Positions 28,127 to 37,712 of a DNA stretch of 64,000 bases are shown one piece after another. The DNA lies in NCBI RefSeq assembly GCF_900100535.1, contig NZ_FNDG01000003.1:186001-250000 (forward strand), written 5' to 3'. The translations under genes and the position numbers were made by a program. A model generated the notes under the pieces. It worked only from the letters and a program-made list of their open reading frames with translations, made no database searches and was not told where the DNA came from. This DNA is from Phytopseudomonas flavescens (GTDB lineage Bacteria > Pseudomonadota > Gammaproteobacteria > Pseudomonadales > Pseudomonadaceae). Each line of letters begins with the position of its first letter. Position 1 is the stretch's first letter.

Positions 28127-29611
28127 TCATTGCAGCTGTCGCACCTGCTCACGATAGCGTTGATAGACGCCTTCGTAGGCCCGGCTGCGCAGCGCGTCGG
28201 GTTGTGCGCCGCGGGTTTCATCCAGGGTCACGCAGCGCTCGCACAGGCTGTCCAGGCTCAGCGCCTGGCCCTGCTCGTGGCTCACGCACCAGGCCGCCTG
28301 GATCGCCCCGCCGAGCGCTGCCGCCTCGGTGTGCTGCGGACAGGCCACCGGCGCGCCCATGATGTCCGCGACGATCTGCCGCCAGGTGGCGCTCTTCGCA
28401 CCGCCGCCGATCAGGCGGATGGCATCGCTGCGAATGCCGCTGTCGCGCAGCAGGTCGAGGCCATAGCGCAGGCCGAAGGTGGTGCCCTCCACCACCGCGC
28501 GGCAGAGGTTGGCGCGGGTCAGGTTGTCACTGGTCAGGCCGTGCAGGCTGGCGCTGGCCAGCGGCAGCGCCGGCACCCGCTCGCCATTGAGGAATGGCAG
28601 CATCAGCACGCCCTGGGCGCCAATGGGCGCCTCGCCGACCAGCGCACCGAAGGTGTCGACATCCAGCCCCAGCAGGTCGCGGATCGCGCCGCTGGCGTTG
28701 GTCAGGTTCATGGTGCAGATCAACGGCAGCCAGCCGCCGGATGACGAACAGAAGGTCGCCACCTGCGGGTGCGGGCTGACCCGCGGCTGATCGGCATAAG
28801 CGTATACCGTGCCCGAGGTGCCGAGGCTCATGGTGATGGCGCCGGGGGCGATATTGCCCGTACCGATGGCGCCCATCATATTGTCGCCACCGCCGCTGGC
28901 CACCAGAGCACGGGGGTTGAGGCCCAGGCGCTCGGCGATCTGCGGACGAACCGGGCCGACGCAGCGATGGGACTCGATCAGCTCCGGCAGGGCTCGCACC
29001 AGCACGCCGCTCGGATCGATCATCTCCAGCAGTGCATTATCCCAGCTGCGGGTGCGCACGTTGAAGTAGCCGCTGCCCGAGGCATCGCCGTACTCGGCAC
29101 AGCAGCGACCGGTCAGCCAATAATTCAGGTAGTCGTGGGGCAGCAGGACATGGGCGATACGGGCGAACACCTCGGGGTGGTGAGCGCGCGTCCACAGCAG
29201 CTTGGACACCGTGTAGCCCGGCGCGATGGCCACGCCCAGACGCTCCAGCGAACCGCTTTCGCCGCCGAGCAAATCCAGCAGCTGGGCGTTCTCGGCCGTC
29301 GACTCGGTGTCGCACCAGAGCTTGGCCGGGCGCAAGACCTCGCCCCTGGCATCGAGCAGCACCAGGCCATGCTGCTGACCGGACACGCCGATACCGAGAA
29401 TCGCATTGCCAGTTACCCCGGCCTGCTGCAGCGCTCGCGCGGTGGCCAGCTCGAAGGCCTGCAGCCAGCCGGCCGGCTCCTGCTCGCGGCGCCCGTTGGC
29501 GCCGTTGATCAGTTGGTGCGCGGCGCTGCCCTCGCCGAGCACCCGGCCGCTGTGGATGTCCAGCACCAGCGCCTTGGTGCCCTGGGTGCCGCAGTCGATG
29601 CCGAGGTACAT
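28127..29611 (-). CDS. mtlY: Xylulokinase
   Basis: FGGY-family sugar kinase, 494 residues. The N-terminal phosphate loop is GIDCGTQGTKALVLD and later motifs are GVSGQQHGLVLLD, ATFCSSSGGWLPL and IRLIGGGAKSATWRQI. In the mannitol/arabitol operon it phosphorylates D-xylulose formed by mannitol dehydrogenase from D-arabitol. It starts 3 bases after mtlD ends. Confidence 0.93.
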   Translation of the reverse strand: MYLGIDCGTQGTKALVLDIHSGRVLGEGSAAHQLINGANGRREQEPAGWLQAFELATARALQQAGVTGNAILGIGVSGQQHGLVLLDARGEVLRPAKLWCDTESTAENAQLLDLLGGESGSLERLGVAIAPGYTVSKLLWTRAHHPEVFARIAHVLLPHDYLNYWLTGRCCAEYGDASGSGYFNVRTRSWDNALLEMIDPSGVLVRALPELIESHRCVGPVRPQIAERLGLNPRALVASGGGDNMMGAIGTGNIAPGAITMSLGTSGTVYAYADQPRVSPHPQVATFCSSSGGWLPLICTMNLTNASGAIRDLLGLDVDTFGALVGEAPIGAQGVLMLPFLNGERVPALPLASASLHGLTSDNLTRANLCRAVVEGTTFGLRYGLDLLRDSGIRSDAIRLIGGGAKSATWRQIVADIMGAPVACPQHTEAAALGGAIQAAWCVSHEQGQALSLDSLCERCVTLDETRGAQPDALRSRAYEGVYQRYREQVRQLQ

Positions 29612-29614
29612 GGC

Positions 29615-31090
29615 TCAATCGCCCAGCAGGGTCTGCAGGGTGCGTGTCACACCGAGCTTGCGCAGGCTGTCGTAGCACAGCTCGAAGGCAGTGACGAACG
29701 CCGCCGACTGGGGGATGGCCGTGCCGAAGATCACCTCGACACCCAGCACCCGCTCGCTCACCCGCTCGTCGTCCTCGACCAGCCCCTGGCAGAAAGCGGC
29801 ACGCGGATCGGGAATGCGATAGCGGATGCCTTTCTCGTCGACCCCCTTGAGATACAACGCCCAGGCGGCGACCACCAGCGCAGCGCGCTCCAGTGGCCGA
29901 CCGTCCTCGATCAGCCGGTTGAGGGTCGGCACGATGAACTTGGGAAACTTCGACGAGCCGTCCGAGCAAACGCGTTCGAGCTGATCGGCGATGGCCTGGT
30001 TGGAGAAGCGCTCGATCAGGGTGTCCTTGTAGGCCTCCAGGTCGATACCCGGCACCGCCGCCAGCTGCGGGGTCACGTCGAAGTCCATGAAGGTGCGCAC
30101 ATAGCGCTGCAACAGCGGGTCGTTCATGGCTTCGTGTACGAAGCGATAGCCCTTGAGAAAGCCCAGGTAGGTCAACGCCAGGTGGCTGCCGTTGAGCAGT
30201 TTGATCTTCATCTCCTCGTAGGGCGTGACGTCATCGGTGAACTGCACACCGACCTTTTCCCAGGCCGGCCGGCCGTTGACGAACCTGTCTTCCAGCACCC
30301 ACTGCAGGAACGGCTCGCAGACCACCGGCCAGGCGTCCTCGACGCCATGACGCTCGGCCAGTTGCTGACGGTGGGCATCGCTGGTCATGGGCGTGATGCG
30401 GTCGACCATGGCATTGGGGAAGCTGACGTGGCTGTCGATCCAGGTCGCCAGCTCGCGGTCGGCCAGGTGGGCGAAAGCCAGCAGCGCCTTGCGGGTCACC
30501 GCGCCGTTGTGCGGCAGGTTATCGCAGGACATCAGGGTGAATGCCGGCGTGCCGGCCGCACGGCGTCTGGCCAATGCCGCGCAGAGAAAACCGAAGACGC
30601 TGCGCGGTGCGTCCGGGTGCGCCAGATCGTGCTGGATGTCCGGCAGGTGGGCCATGAACTGGCCGCTGCTGTCGTCGATGCAGTAGCCGCCCTCGGTGAT
30701 GGTCAGCGAGACGATGCGAATCGCCGGGTCGGCCAGCCTGTCGATCAGCGCGGCCGGCGAATCCTCGGCCAGCAGCATGCCGTTGATGGCGCCGACCACG
30801 CGTACTTCCAGGCCGGGCTCATCGCCCAGCACCAGCATCGTGTAGAGATGATCCTGCTCGGCCAGCGCCTGTTGCATGGCGCGGTCCTCGTGGCGCAGGC
30901 CAACGCCACAGATGCCCCAGTCGAGGGCTTCGCCGCGGTTGAGCAGCGCTTCGGTGTAGATCGCCTGGTGGGCGCGGTGGAAACCGCCGACGCCGATATG
31001 GGCGATGCCCTGGCGCACGTGCGCCGGGTCGTAGCTCGGTACCTGAACCTCGGCGGCCAGTGATGCGAGATGCTTGCGGGTCAGTTTCAT
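29615..31090 (-). CDS. mtlD: Mannitol 2-dehydrogenase, long-chain polyol type
   Basis: NAD-dependent enzyme that oxidises D-mannitol to D-fructose (and D-arabitol to D-xylulose), 491 residues, close to the 493 of the P. fluorescens enzyme. The N-terminal NAD fold has HIGVGGFHRAHQAIYTEALL. The catalytic triad of the family, Lys295, Asn300 and His303, is found at those positions in KIKLLNGSH. The ATG at 31090 is chosen; the frame is open further upstream inside mtlK but without similarity. Confidence 0.96.
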   Translation of the reverse strand: MKLTRKHLASLAAEVQVPSYDPAHVRQGIAHIGVGGFHRAHQAIYTEALLNRGEALDWGICGVGLRHEDRAMQQALAEQDHLYTMLVLGDEPGLEVRVVGAINGMLLAEDSPAALIDRLADPAIRIVSLTITEGGYCIDDSSGQFMAHLPDIQHDLAHPDAPRSVFGFLCAALARRRAAGTPAFTLMSCDNLPHNGAVTRKALLAFAHLADRELATWIDSHVSFPNAMVDRITPMTSDAHRQQLAERHGVEDAWPVVCEPFLQWVLEDRFVNGRPAWEKVGVQFTDDVTPYEEMKIKLLNGSHLALTYLGFLKGYRFVHEAMNDPLLQRYVRTFMDFDVTPQLAAVPGIDLEAYKDTLIERFSNQAIADQLERVCSDGSSKFPKFIVPTLNRLIEDGRPLERAALVVAAWALYLKGVDEKGIRYRIPDPRAAFCQGLVEDDERVSERVLGVEVIFGTAIPQSAAFVTAFELCYDSLRKLGVTRTLQTLLGD

Positions 31091-31107
31091 GGAGTCATTC
31101 CTGCGCC

Positions 31108-32214
31108 TCAGGTGGCCTGGCCAGCCTGGATGCGTTTGTCGATGGCCAGGCCATCGGCGTTGAAGAGGTGGCAGTGGGCCGGATCGAAATCCAGTGCCAG
31201 GGGCTCGCCATAGGCCGGGGAGAAATCGCCACGCACGCGCACGGTGAGGTCTTCCGCGCCGACGCGAACATGGCAGAAGGTGTCGCTGCCCAGGCGCTCG
31301 CTGACGTCCGCCGTCGCCTGCAGTCGGCCCTGGCCGGCAGGCACCACGTTGAGGTGCTCGGGGCGTATGCCCAGGGTGACCTGGCTGCCGTTCACCAGCC
31401 CGGTGCCCGCCAGCGGCAGCTCCAGGGTGGAGCCGCCCTGCAGGCGTATCCGGCAAAGCCCGGCCTCGACGCCTTCGACCTGGCCACGCAGGAAGCCCAT
31501 CTTCGGCGTGCCGAGAAAGCCAGCGACGAACAGATTGAGCGGATGGTTGTACAGCTCCAGCGGCGAACCGACCTGCTCGACGCGGCCGCCGTTGAGCACC
31601 ACCACCTTGTCGGCCAGGGTCATGGCTTCGACCTGGTCGTGGGTCACGTAGATCATCGTCGCCTTCAGCTCCTTGTGCAGGCGCGCCAGTTCCAGGCGGG
31701 TCTGCACGCGCAGGGCGGCGTCCAGGTTGGACAGCGGCTCGTCGAACAGGAAGATCTTCGGGTTGCGCACGATGGCCCGGCCGATGGCCACCCGCTGACG
31801 CTGGCCGCCGGAGAGCTGCTTGGGCTTGCGCTCGAGCAGGGCGTCCAGCTCGAGGATGCGCGCCGCGTTGGCGACCTTCTCCTGCACCTCCTGCTTGCCC
31901 ACCCGGGCCAGATCGAGGGCAAAGGACAGGTTCTTGCGCACCGTCATGTGCGGGTACAGGGCATAGGTCTGGAAGACCATCGCCAGGTCGCGCCTGGCCG
32001 GAGCAGTGTCGGTGATATCCGTGCCGTCGAGGGTGATGGTGCCGCTGGACACTTCCTCCAGCCCGGCGATCAGCCGCAGCAGGGTGGACTTGCCGCAGCC
32101 GGACGGGCCGACGAAGACCACGAACTCGCGGTTCTCGATATCCAGGTCGATGCCCTTGATGATCGCCGTGCCGTCGAAGCCTTTCTTCAGGTTGCGGATT
32201 TTCAAATCAGCCAT
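31108..32214 (-). CDS. mtlK: Mannitol/polyol ABC transporter ATP-binding protein
   Basis: ATPase of the polyol importer, 368 residues, MalK/UgpC type. Walker A GPSGCGKS is at 36-43, followed by [30 protein letters not shown] and [14 protein letters not shown]. Residues from about 235 form the TOBE domain ([15 protein letters not shown]...). It lies 17 bases before mtlD and 18 bases after mtlG. Confidence 0.95.
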   Translation of the reverse strand: MADLKIRNLKKGFDGTAIIKGIDLDIENREFVVFVGPSGCGKSTLLRLIAGLEEVSSGTITLDGTDITDTAPARRDLAMVFQTYALYPHMTVRKNLSFALDLARVGKQEVQEKVANAARILELDALLERKPKQLSGGQRQRVAIGRAIVRNPKIFLFDEPLSNLDAALRVQTRLELARLHKELKATMIYVTHDQVEAMTLADKVVVLNGGRVEQVGSPLELYNHPLNLFVAGFLGTPKMGFLRGQVEGVEAGLCRIRLQGGSTLELPLAGTGLVNGSQVTLGIRPEHLNVVPAGQGRLQATADVSERLGSDTFCHVRVGAEDLTVRVRGDFSPAYGEPLALDFDPAHCHLFNADGLAIDKRIQAGQAT

Positions 32215-32232
32215 GGCTCTTGATCCTTCTTG

Positions 32233-33066
32233 TTATTTCACAGCGCCGAACGACAGGCCGCGCACCAGCTGCTTCTGGCTGATCCAGCCGAAGATCAGGA
32301 TGGGCGCACAGGCGAGGGTCGAAACGGCGGAAAGCTTGGCCCAGAACAGGCCTTCGGGACTGGAATAGGAGGCCACCAGCGCGGTCAGTGGCGCCGCGGC
32401 GGAGCTGGTCAGGTTGAGCGACCAGAACGCCTCGTTCCAGCACAGGATCAGCGACAGCAGCATGGTCGAGGCCAGGCCACCACGGGCGATGGGCAGCAGC
32501 ACGCGGACGATTTCCTGCCAGGTGGTGGCGCCATCCAGGCGCGCCGCTTCGAGGATCTCGCCGGGAATGTCCTTGAAGTAGGTGTACACCATCCACACCA
32601 CGATCGGCAGGTTGATCAGGGTGTAGATGACGATCAGCACGATGCGCGAATCGAGCAGGCCGAACTGCTTGGCCAGCAGGTAGATCGGCACCAGCACGCC
32701 CACCGGCGGCAGCATCTTGGTCGACAGCATCCACAGCAGCGTGCGCTTGGTATGGCGGGTTTCGAAGAAGGCCATGGAGTACGCCGCCGGTACGGCGATC
32801 AGCATGCTCAGCAGGGTCGCCGAGAAAGAGATCAGCACCGAGTTCCAGGCGAAGCTGAAGTAGTCGCTGCGCTCGTTGATGTGCAGGTAGTTCTCCAGGG
32901 TCGGCGTGAAGATGAACTGCGGCGGCGTGGCGAAGGCGTCGAGTTCGGTCTTCAGGCTGGTCAGCACCATCCAGAAGATCGGAAAGAAGATCAGCGCGGC
33001 CACGGCCCAGGCCAGCGTGCCGACCAGCACGCTTTGCAGACGGCGGGATTGTTTGAGAGTCAGCAT
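32233..33066 (-). CDS. mtlG: Mannitol/polyol ABC transporter permease
   Basis: Inner-membrane permease, 277 residues with six helices and the EAA loop EAARLDGATTWQEIVRVLLP. The ATG at 33066 is preferred over the GTG two codons upstream, because AGGGG lies 7 bases before the ATG. It pairs with MtlF to form the channel. Confidence 0.94.
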   Translation of the reverse strand: MLTLKQSRRLQSVLVGTLAWAVAALIFFPIFWMVLTSLKTELDAFATPPQFIFTPTLENYLHINERSDYFSFAWNSVLISFSATLLSMLIAVPAAYSMAFFETRHTKRTLLWMLSTKMLPPVGVLVPIYLLAKQFGLLDSRIVLIVIYTLINLPIVVWMVYTYFKDIPGEILEAARLDGATTWQEIVRVLLPIARGGLASTMLLSLILCWNEAFWSLNLTSSAAAPLTALVASYSSPEGLFWAKLSAVSTLACAPILIFGWISQKQLVRGLSFGAVK

Positions 33067-33076
33067 GCTCACGCCC

Positions 33077-34003
33077 CTACTGCTTGTCGGTGAGGTTTTT
33101 GCCGATCATGCGGATCAGCACGATGGCGGCGATGTTGGCGATGACCACGGCGATCAGCCCGCCGGCGGAGGCCATGCCCACATCGAACTGCAGCAGCGCC
33201 TGGGTGTAGATCAGGTAGGCCAGGTTGGTGGACTCATAACCGGGGCCGCCACTGGTGGTGGTGTAGATCTCGGCGAACACCGAAAGCAGGAAGATGGTCT
33301 CGATCATCACCACCACGGCGATCGGTCGCGCCAGGTGCGGCAGAGTCAGGTGCCAGAAGATGGCCAGCGGCCCGGCGCCGTCGAGGCGCGCCGCTTCCTT
33401 CTGCTCCTGATCGAGGGATTGCATGGCGGTCATCAGGATCAGGATGGCGAACGGCAGCCACTGCCAGGAGACGATGAGGATGATCGAGAACAGCGGGTGG
33501 TGGGCCAGCCAGTCCACCGGCTGGGCACCGAAGAACGTCCAGACCGCAGCGAGAATCCCCGAAACCGGATGGAAGATCAGGTTCTTCCACAACAGTGCGC
33601 TGACCGTGGGCATGATGAAAAATGGCGAGATCAGCAACACCCGTACGATGCCCCGGCCGAAGAACTCGCTGGCCTCCAGCAGTGCGGAAATCAGCACGCC
33701 GAACACCACGCTGATCAGCAGTACGCTGCCCACCAGCAACGCCGTGTTGCCGGCACCGGAGAGGAAAGCCGCGTCGGTGACGAAGTATTCGAAGTTCTCC
33801 AGCCCGACGAAATCGTTCTCGCCGGGGTACAGCAGGTTGTAGCGGATCAGCGAAAAGTAGAGGGTCATGCCCAGGGGCACGATCATCCAGATCAGCAGCA
33901 GAATGACCGAGGGGCTGACCAGCAACCAGCCGGGCGCCAGGCGTCGCGATTTTCGTGGCGCCGGCTCGCGGGCCTGCTCAGCAGGATTTTCGATGGTGTT
34001 CAT
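33077..34003 (-). CDS. mtlF: Mannitol/polyol ABC transporter permease
   Basis: First permease of the polyol importer, 308 residues. A polar N-terminus of about 25 residues precedes six helices, and the EAA loop reads EAARLDGAGPLAIFWHLTLP. It follows mtlE across a 96-base gap that holds a large hairpin (34046-34091). Confidence 0.94.
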   Translation of the reverse strand: MNTIENPAEQAREPAPRKSRRLAPGWLLVSPSVILLLIWMIVPLGMTLYFSLIRYNLLYPGENDFVGLENFEYFVTDAAFLSGAGNTALLVGSVLLISVVFGVLISALLEASEFFGRGIVRVLLISPFFIMPTVSALLWKNLIFHPVSGILAAVWTFFGAQPVDWLAHHPLFSIILIVSWQWLPFAILILMTAMQSLDQEQKEAARLDGAGPLAIFWHLTLPHLARPIAVVVMIETIFLLSVFAEIYTTTSGGPGYESTNLAYLIYTQALLQFDVGMASAGGLIAVVIANIAAIVLIRMIGKNLTDKQ

Positions 34004-34045
34004 CGTGTCTCCGAAAGACGGTTCTACAGCGGATGACGCTTTACC

Positions 34046-34091
34046 TAGGGTGGGTTACGGCGCCATGCCTAAAGGCGCCCAACCCACCCTA
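34046..34091 (-). repeat. Palindromic repeat/hairpin between mtlE and mtlF
   Basis: Outer arms TAGGGTGGGTT (34046-34056) and AACCCACCCTA (34081-34091) are perfect; inside, GGCGCC (34059-34064) pairs with GGCGCC (34074-34079). The outer arms resemble the repeat family seen at 21.5, 36.7 and 59.7 kb. In this position it could protect mtlE mRNA or weaken read-through to mtlF. Confidence 0.75.
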
Positions 34092-34099
34092 CGGATTGG

Positions 34100-35410
34100 C
34101 TACTTCGGATACCCGGCGCGCTTCATCTCCCGCTCGGTGCTCTGCTGGGCTGCCTGCAGGGCCTGATCAGGTTTCATCTGCCCGGTCAGCGCGGCGGCGA
34201 ACAGCTTGCCGACACTGGTGCCGATGGCCTGGAACTCGGGAATGGTCACCAGCTGGATGCCCACGTAAGGCACGGGCTTGGCGCTGGGGTTGGCGGGGTC
34301 GGCCTTCTTAAGCGAGTCGAGGGTGACCCTGGCGAACGGCGCCGCTTGCATGTAGGCGGCGCTGTAGGTCGACGCGCGGGTGCCGGGCGGCACGTTGGCC
34401 ACGCCATCCTTCTCGGCGACCAGCGCCCCGTAGGCCTTGGACGTGGCCCAGGCGCTGAAGGTCTTGGCAGCTTCCTTGGACTTGGAACTGGTAGGGATCG
34501 CCAGCGCCCAGGAATACAACCAGGAGGCGCCCTTGTCGGTGACCTGGGTCGGCGCGAAGGTAAAGCCTACCGAGTCGGCGACCTTGCTCTGCGATTTGTC
34601 GGTGACGAAGGAGCCGGCCACGCTGGCATCGACCCACATCGCGCACTTGCCGCTGTTGAACAGCGCCAGGTTCTCGTTGAAACCGTTGCTCGACGCGCCA
34701 GGCGGGCCGTACTTGTTCATGGTGTCGACATAGAAATTCAGCGCGTTCTTCCACTCGCTGCCAGTGAATTCGGGCTTCCACTGCTCGTCGAACCAGCGCG
34801 CGCCGTAGGCATTGGCCACGGTGGTGATCAGCGCCATGTTCTCGCCCCAGCCGGCCTTGCCGCGCAGGCAGATACCGTACTGGCCCTTGTCGGGCTGGTG
34901 CAGCTTGCCGGCGAATTCGGCCATCTGCTCCCAGGTCGGCTGCTCGGGCATCTTCAACCCGGCCTGCTCGAAAAGGTCGCTGCGGTAGTAGGTGATCGAC
35001 GCTTCGGCGTAGAACGGCAGGGCGTAGAGCTGGCCCTTGGCGGAGAGGCCTTCGCGCACGGAGGGAAAGACGTCATCGAGGGCGTAGTCGGCGGGCAGGT
35101 CGGTCATGGGCTCCAGCCAGCCCTTCTCGCCCCACAACGCCGCTTCGTACATGCCGATGGTCAGCACGTCGAACTGGCCGCCCTGGGTGGCGATGTCGGT
35201 GGTCAGGCGCTGACGCAGCACGTTCTCTTCGAGCACCACCCATTTGAGCTTGATGTCCGGATGCTGTTCTTCGAAGGTTTTCGCCAGGCGCTGCATGCGG
35301 ATCATGTCGCTGTTGTTGACCGTGGCGATGGTCAGGGTCTCGGCGGCCTGTGCGCCAACGCTGAGCGACAGGCATGAAGCGGCTACCAGTACTTTGATCG
35401 AGTGGTTCAT
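34100..35410 (-). CDS. mtlE: Mannitol/polyol-binding protein
   Basis: Periplasmic binding protein of the polyol ABC importer, 436 residues, with a signal peptide of about 22 residues ending SVGAQA. It belongs to the family-1 sugar-binding proteins (long mature part with GKCAMWVDASVAGSFV and LYSWALAIPTSSKSKEAAKTFSAW). It is the first gene of the mtlEFGKDYZ operon. Substrates in the P. fluorescens system are mannitol, arabitol and glucitol. Confidence 0.94.
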   Translation of the reverse strand: MNHSIKVLVAASCLSLSVGAQAAETLTIATVNNSDMIRMQRLAKTFEEQHPDIKLKWVVLEENVLRQRLTTDIATQGGQFDVLTIGMYEAALWGEKGWLEPMTDLPADYALDDVFPSVREGLSAKGQLYALPFYAEASITYYRSDLFEQAGLKMPEQPTWEQMAEFAGKLHQPDKGQYGICLRGKAGWGENMALITTVANAYGARWFDEQWKPEFTGSEWKNALNFYVDTMNKYGPPGASSNGFNENLALFNSGKCAMWVDASVAGSFVTDKSQSKVADSVGFTFAPTQVTDKGASWLYSWALAIPTSSKSKEAAKTFSAWATSKAYGALVAEKDGVANVPPGTRASTYSAAYMQAAPFARVTLDSLKKADPANPSAKPVPYVGIQLVTIPEFQAIGTSVGKLFAAALTGQMKPDQALQAAQQSTEREMKRAGYPK

Positions 35411-35634
35411 GGTCTTGAACTCCTCTCCCTGACCGGCTCGGTCGAAGGAGACATTATTGTTTTTGTGGGCCGACCCGGATTACACCCCTACGTCCGAACA
35501 TGAACAACGCCTCGACTGCACTGCAACCGATACTTTTTTGCACTCATCGAATAGCGAGCAACAGCCATGACATACCGCAGAAAGCCTCAAGTGCGGGCCT
35601 TTCGGCCTCTTCCCGGTAGATGAGGCCGGCGCAA
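35411..35634 (-). promoter_or_regulatory. Promoter region of the mtl operon
   Basis: The 224-base gap between mtlR and mtlE must carry the MtlR-controlled promoter. An AT-rich stretch with T runs lies at 35452-35465. I could not identify the MtlR operator with confidence. A small GGCC-gaaa-GGCC hairpin (about 35599-35611) lies after the mtlR stop. Confidence 0.4.
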
Positions 35635-36540
35635 TCAGTACCGGTTTTGCTCGGTAATCCGTTGCGTGACCAACCTGCGATAACCGCTGGGCGTCATGCC
35701 CTTGAGCTGCTGGAAACGCCGATTGAAGTTGGAAATGTTGTTGAAGCCGGACTCGAAGCACACCTGGGTCACCGGCTTGTCGCTCTGGGTCAGCAGCTCG
35801 CAGGACTTGCTCACCCGCATGCGATTGACGAACTCGACGAAGCCACGCCCGGTGGCCTGCTTGAAGAACCGCGAGAAATAGGTCGGCGTCATGCCCAGGT
35901 ACTCGGCCACTTCTTCCTGGGCCAGTTCCTGGGCGTAGTGCTGGAAGATGTAATCCACCGCCCGATTGATGCGTTCGACATGGTGCTCGTCGGCCAGCTG
36001 CGCGGCGGTTCTGTCCGACAGCAGCTGGTAGTCGTCGCAGGCGGCGAGCAGCTCCATGAGGATGAAGAAATTGCCCAGCCGGGTCATGCCCTGGGAGTCG
36101 GCGATGCGCTGCAGCAGCTGGCGCGCCTCGGCGATGGTGCGCTCGCAACGGAACTCGATGCCGTAATGGGCACGGCTGAGCAGCGGCTGCAGATCCTTGA
36201 GCTCGGCGAATACCGCGGTGCCGCTTTCCAGCACCTCGTCGGTGAAGTTGACCAGCATGTCGCGCTGAGCCACTGCCTCGCCCGCGCCCATCTGGCTGAT
36301 CCAGTTGTGCGGCAGGTTGGGGCCGGTGAGAAACAGGGTATCGGGGGAGAAATTGCCGATGTAGTCGCCGATGAACACTTTGCCGGAACTGGCGACGATC
36401 AGGTGCAGCTCGTATTCCTTGTGGAAATGCCAGCGCACCAGCGGGCTGGGAAAGCCGTGCTGGCGATAGATCAGCGAATGGCCCTCGTGGTCATCCATCA
36501 ACTCGTAGGACGGGTCGAGCGTTCTTTGCGTTCGGGACAT
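35635..36540 (-). CDS. mtlR: AraC-family activator of the mannitol operon
   Basis: AraC/XylS regulator, 301 residues. The N-terminal cupin-like sensing part (about 15-170) has the stretch VRWHFHKEYELHLIV; the C-terminal 100 residues hold two helix-turn-helix motifs (YLGMTPTYFSRFFKQATGRGFVEFVNRMRVSKSCELL and VTQVCFESGFNNISNFNRRFQQLKGMTPSGYR, in parts). It is directly upstream of mtlE on the same strand, as in P. fluorescens, where MtlR activates the operon with mannitol. Confidence 0.92.
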   Translation of the reverse strand: MSRTQRTLDPSYELMDDHEGHSLIYRQHGFPSPLVRWHFHKEYELHLIVASSGKVFIGDYIGNFSPDTLFLTGPNLPHNWISQMGAGEAVAQRDMLVNFTDEVLESGTAVFAELKDLQPLLSRAHYGIEFRCERTIAEARQLLQRIADSQGMTRLGNFFILMELLAACDDYQLLSDRTAAQLADEHHVERINRAVDYIFQHYAQELAQEEVAEYLGMTPTYFSRFFKQATGRGFVEFVNRMRVSKSCELLTQSDKPVTQVCFESGFNNISNFNRRFQQLKGMTPSGYRRLVTQRITEQNRY

Positions 36541-36648
36541 GATTCGGGCGGCGTCGTCTTGTTCTTGTCGGAATATCGACTAGAGACCCTAGCACAGCCC
36601 TCCGGGCTCGCCGATCCCGCGCCCGCGAACCCTGTCACAGAGGCAGGC

Positions 36649-36720
36649 GTGGCCGACGCTTTTTGCATCCACCACTGCGATCATGGAGCCGGTGGACGGG
36701 AGAAGCGCCGTCCACCCTAC
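36649..36720. repeat. GTAGGGTGGA-type repeat, copy B1
   Basis: Shares with the copy at 59709-59800 (reverse complement) the blocks GACGCT..TTTT, TCCACCA(C/T)TGCGATC, GCCGGTGGACGG-like and GTCCACCCTAC. It faces copy B2, with 56 bases between. Confidence 0.7.
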
Positions 36721-36776
36721 AAATGGCCGCTATTGCTTTTAACGCCTGTGGCAGGCGCCGCCACCAACGACCAGGA

Positions 36777-36860
36777 CGTAGGGTGGATCGGGGCGCGTAG
36801 CTGACGCTCTTTTCATCCACCATTGCGATTGTCGAGCGGTGGGCTGACGTTGTGCGATCC
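36777..36860. repeat. GTAGGGTGGA-type repeat, copy B2
   Basis: Begins CGTAGGGTGGATCGGGGCGC, then GTAGCTGACGCTCTTTTCAT and CCACCATTGCGATTGTCGAG. The same blocks in the same order occur at 59709-59800 (reverse complement) and in part at 21498-21543. Confidence 0.7.
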
Positions 36861-36864
36861 ACTA

Positions 36865-36909
36865 TGGGAGCGGGCCGCGCCCGCGATTCGCGCGCATGGC
36901 GCGCTCCCA
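36865..36909. repeat. GC-rich palindrome of a second repeat type
   Basis: TGGGAGCG at the left pairs with CGCTCCCA at the right (with G-rich inner part GGGCCGCGCCCGCG). It resembles the TGGGAGCGGGC palindromes common between Pseudomonas genes. Confidence 0.6.
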
Positions 36910-36986
36910 CATCGCCTGTCTCCCACGCAGAACGTGAGTGCGCCTTATCGCGGCCCCACTACACGACCAGCAGCGAGCAGACCGAC

Positions 36987-37712
36987 TCAGCCCTGAGGAT
37001 AACGCGCGCGCGGCGTCGCCATCGGCAGCGGACCGTCGCCGATCTGGCGGAACTCACCGGTTTCGGCATCGTAGGCCTTGATCTGGCAGCTCTCGATGTC
37101 ATACACCCAGCCGTGGATGAACAGCTGCCCGGCAGCCAGACGCGAGGCCACCGACGGATGGGTTCGCAGGTGGTCGAGCTGAGCCACCACGTTCTCTTCG
37201 GTGAGCACACCCAGGGTGGTGTGATCGGCGCAACCACAGTTGTCGGCGACCACCGTCTTGGCGACTTCGGCATGCCGCAGCCAGGCTTTTACCGTGGGCA
37301 TGCGCTCCAGGGTGGCCGGGTCGAGCACCGCTTTCATCGCGCCGCAGTCGGAGTGACCGCAGACGATGATGTGCTGAACGCCCAAGGCCGCCACGGCGTA
37401 TTCGATGGCGGTGGAAACGCCACCGTTCATCTGCCCATAGGGCGGCACCACGTTACCGACGTTGCGGGTGACGAACAGGTCGCCCGGCTCGCTCTGGGTG
37501 ATCAGCTCGGGAACGATGCGCGAATCGGCGCAGGTGATGAACATGGCGCGCGGCGATTGAGCGTGGGCGAGCTTCTTGAACAGCGCCTGCTGTTGCGGGA
37601 ATACATCCTGGCGAAAGCGCAGGAAGCCATCGACCAGATGATCCAGCGCCTCGGCGGCGGAGGCGGCGTTTTTCTCGGACTTGCCATCGGCAGAACGACG
37701 ATTACCAGGCAT
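36987..37712 (-). CDS. Beta-class carbonic anhydrase (copy 2)
   Basis: A second beta-carbonic anhydrase, 241 residues, with full zinc site Cys61, Asp63, Arg65, His120 and Cys123. From SPRAMFITCADSRIVPELIT to the end it is nearly collinear with copy 1 at 24241-24972 with no gaps over about 190 residues; they differ mainly at the N-terminus and the last 20 residues. GAGG lies before the ATG at 37712. No transporter is next to this copy. The close likeness suggests a duplication within the lineage. Confidence 0.93.
   Translation of the reverse strand: MPGNRRSADGKSEKNAASAAEALDHLVDGFLRFRQDVFPQQQALFKKLAHAQSPRAMFITCADSRIVPELITQSEPGDLFVTRNVGNVVPPYGQMNGGVSTAIEYAVAALGVQHIIVCGHSDCGAMKAVLDPATLERMPTVKAWLRHAEVAKTVVADNCGCADHTTLGVLTEENVVAQLDHLRTHPSVASRLAAGQLFIHGWVYDIESCQIKAYDAETGEFRQIGDGPLPMATPRARYPQG

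Larger units (their letters stand above)
36541..36986. other. Repeat-rich intergenic region
   Basis: A 446-base stretch without a gene. It holds two copies of the dispersed GTAGGGTGGA repeat in opposite orientation and one other palindrome, listed separately. Its 5' part has the mtlR promoter. Confidence 0.6.
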
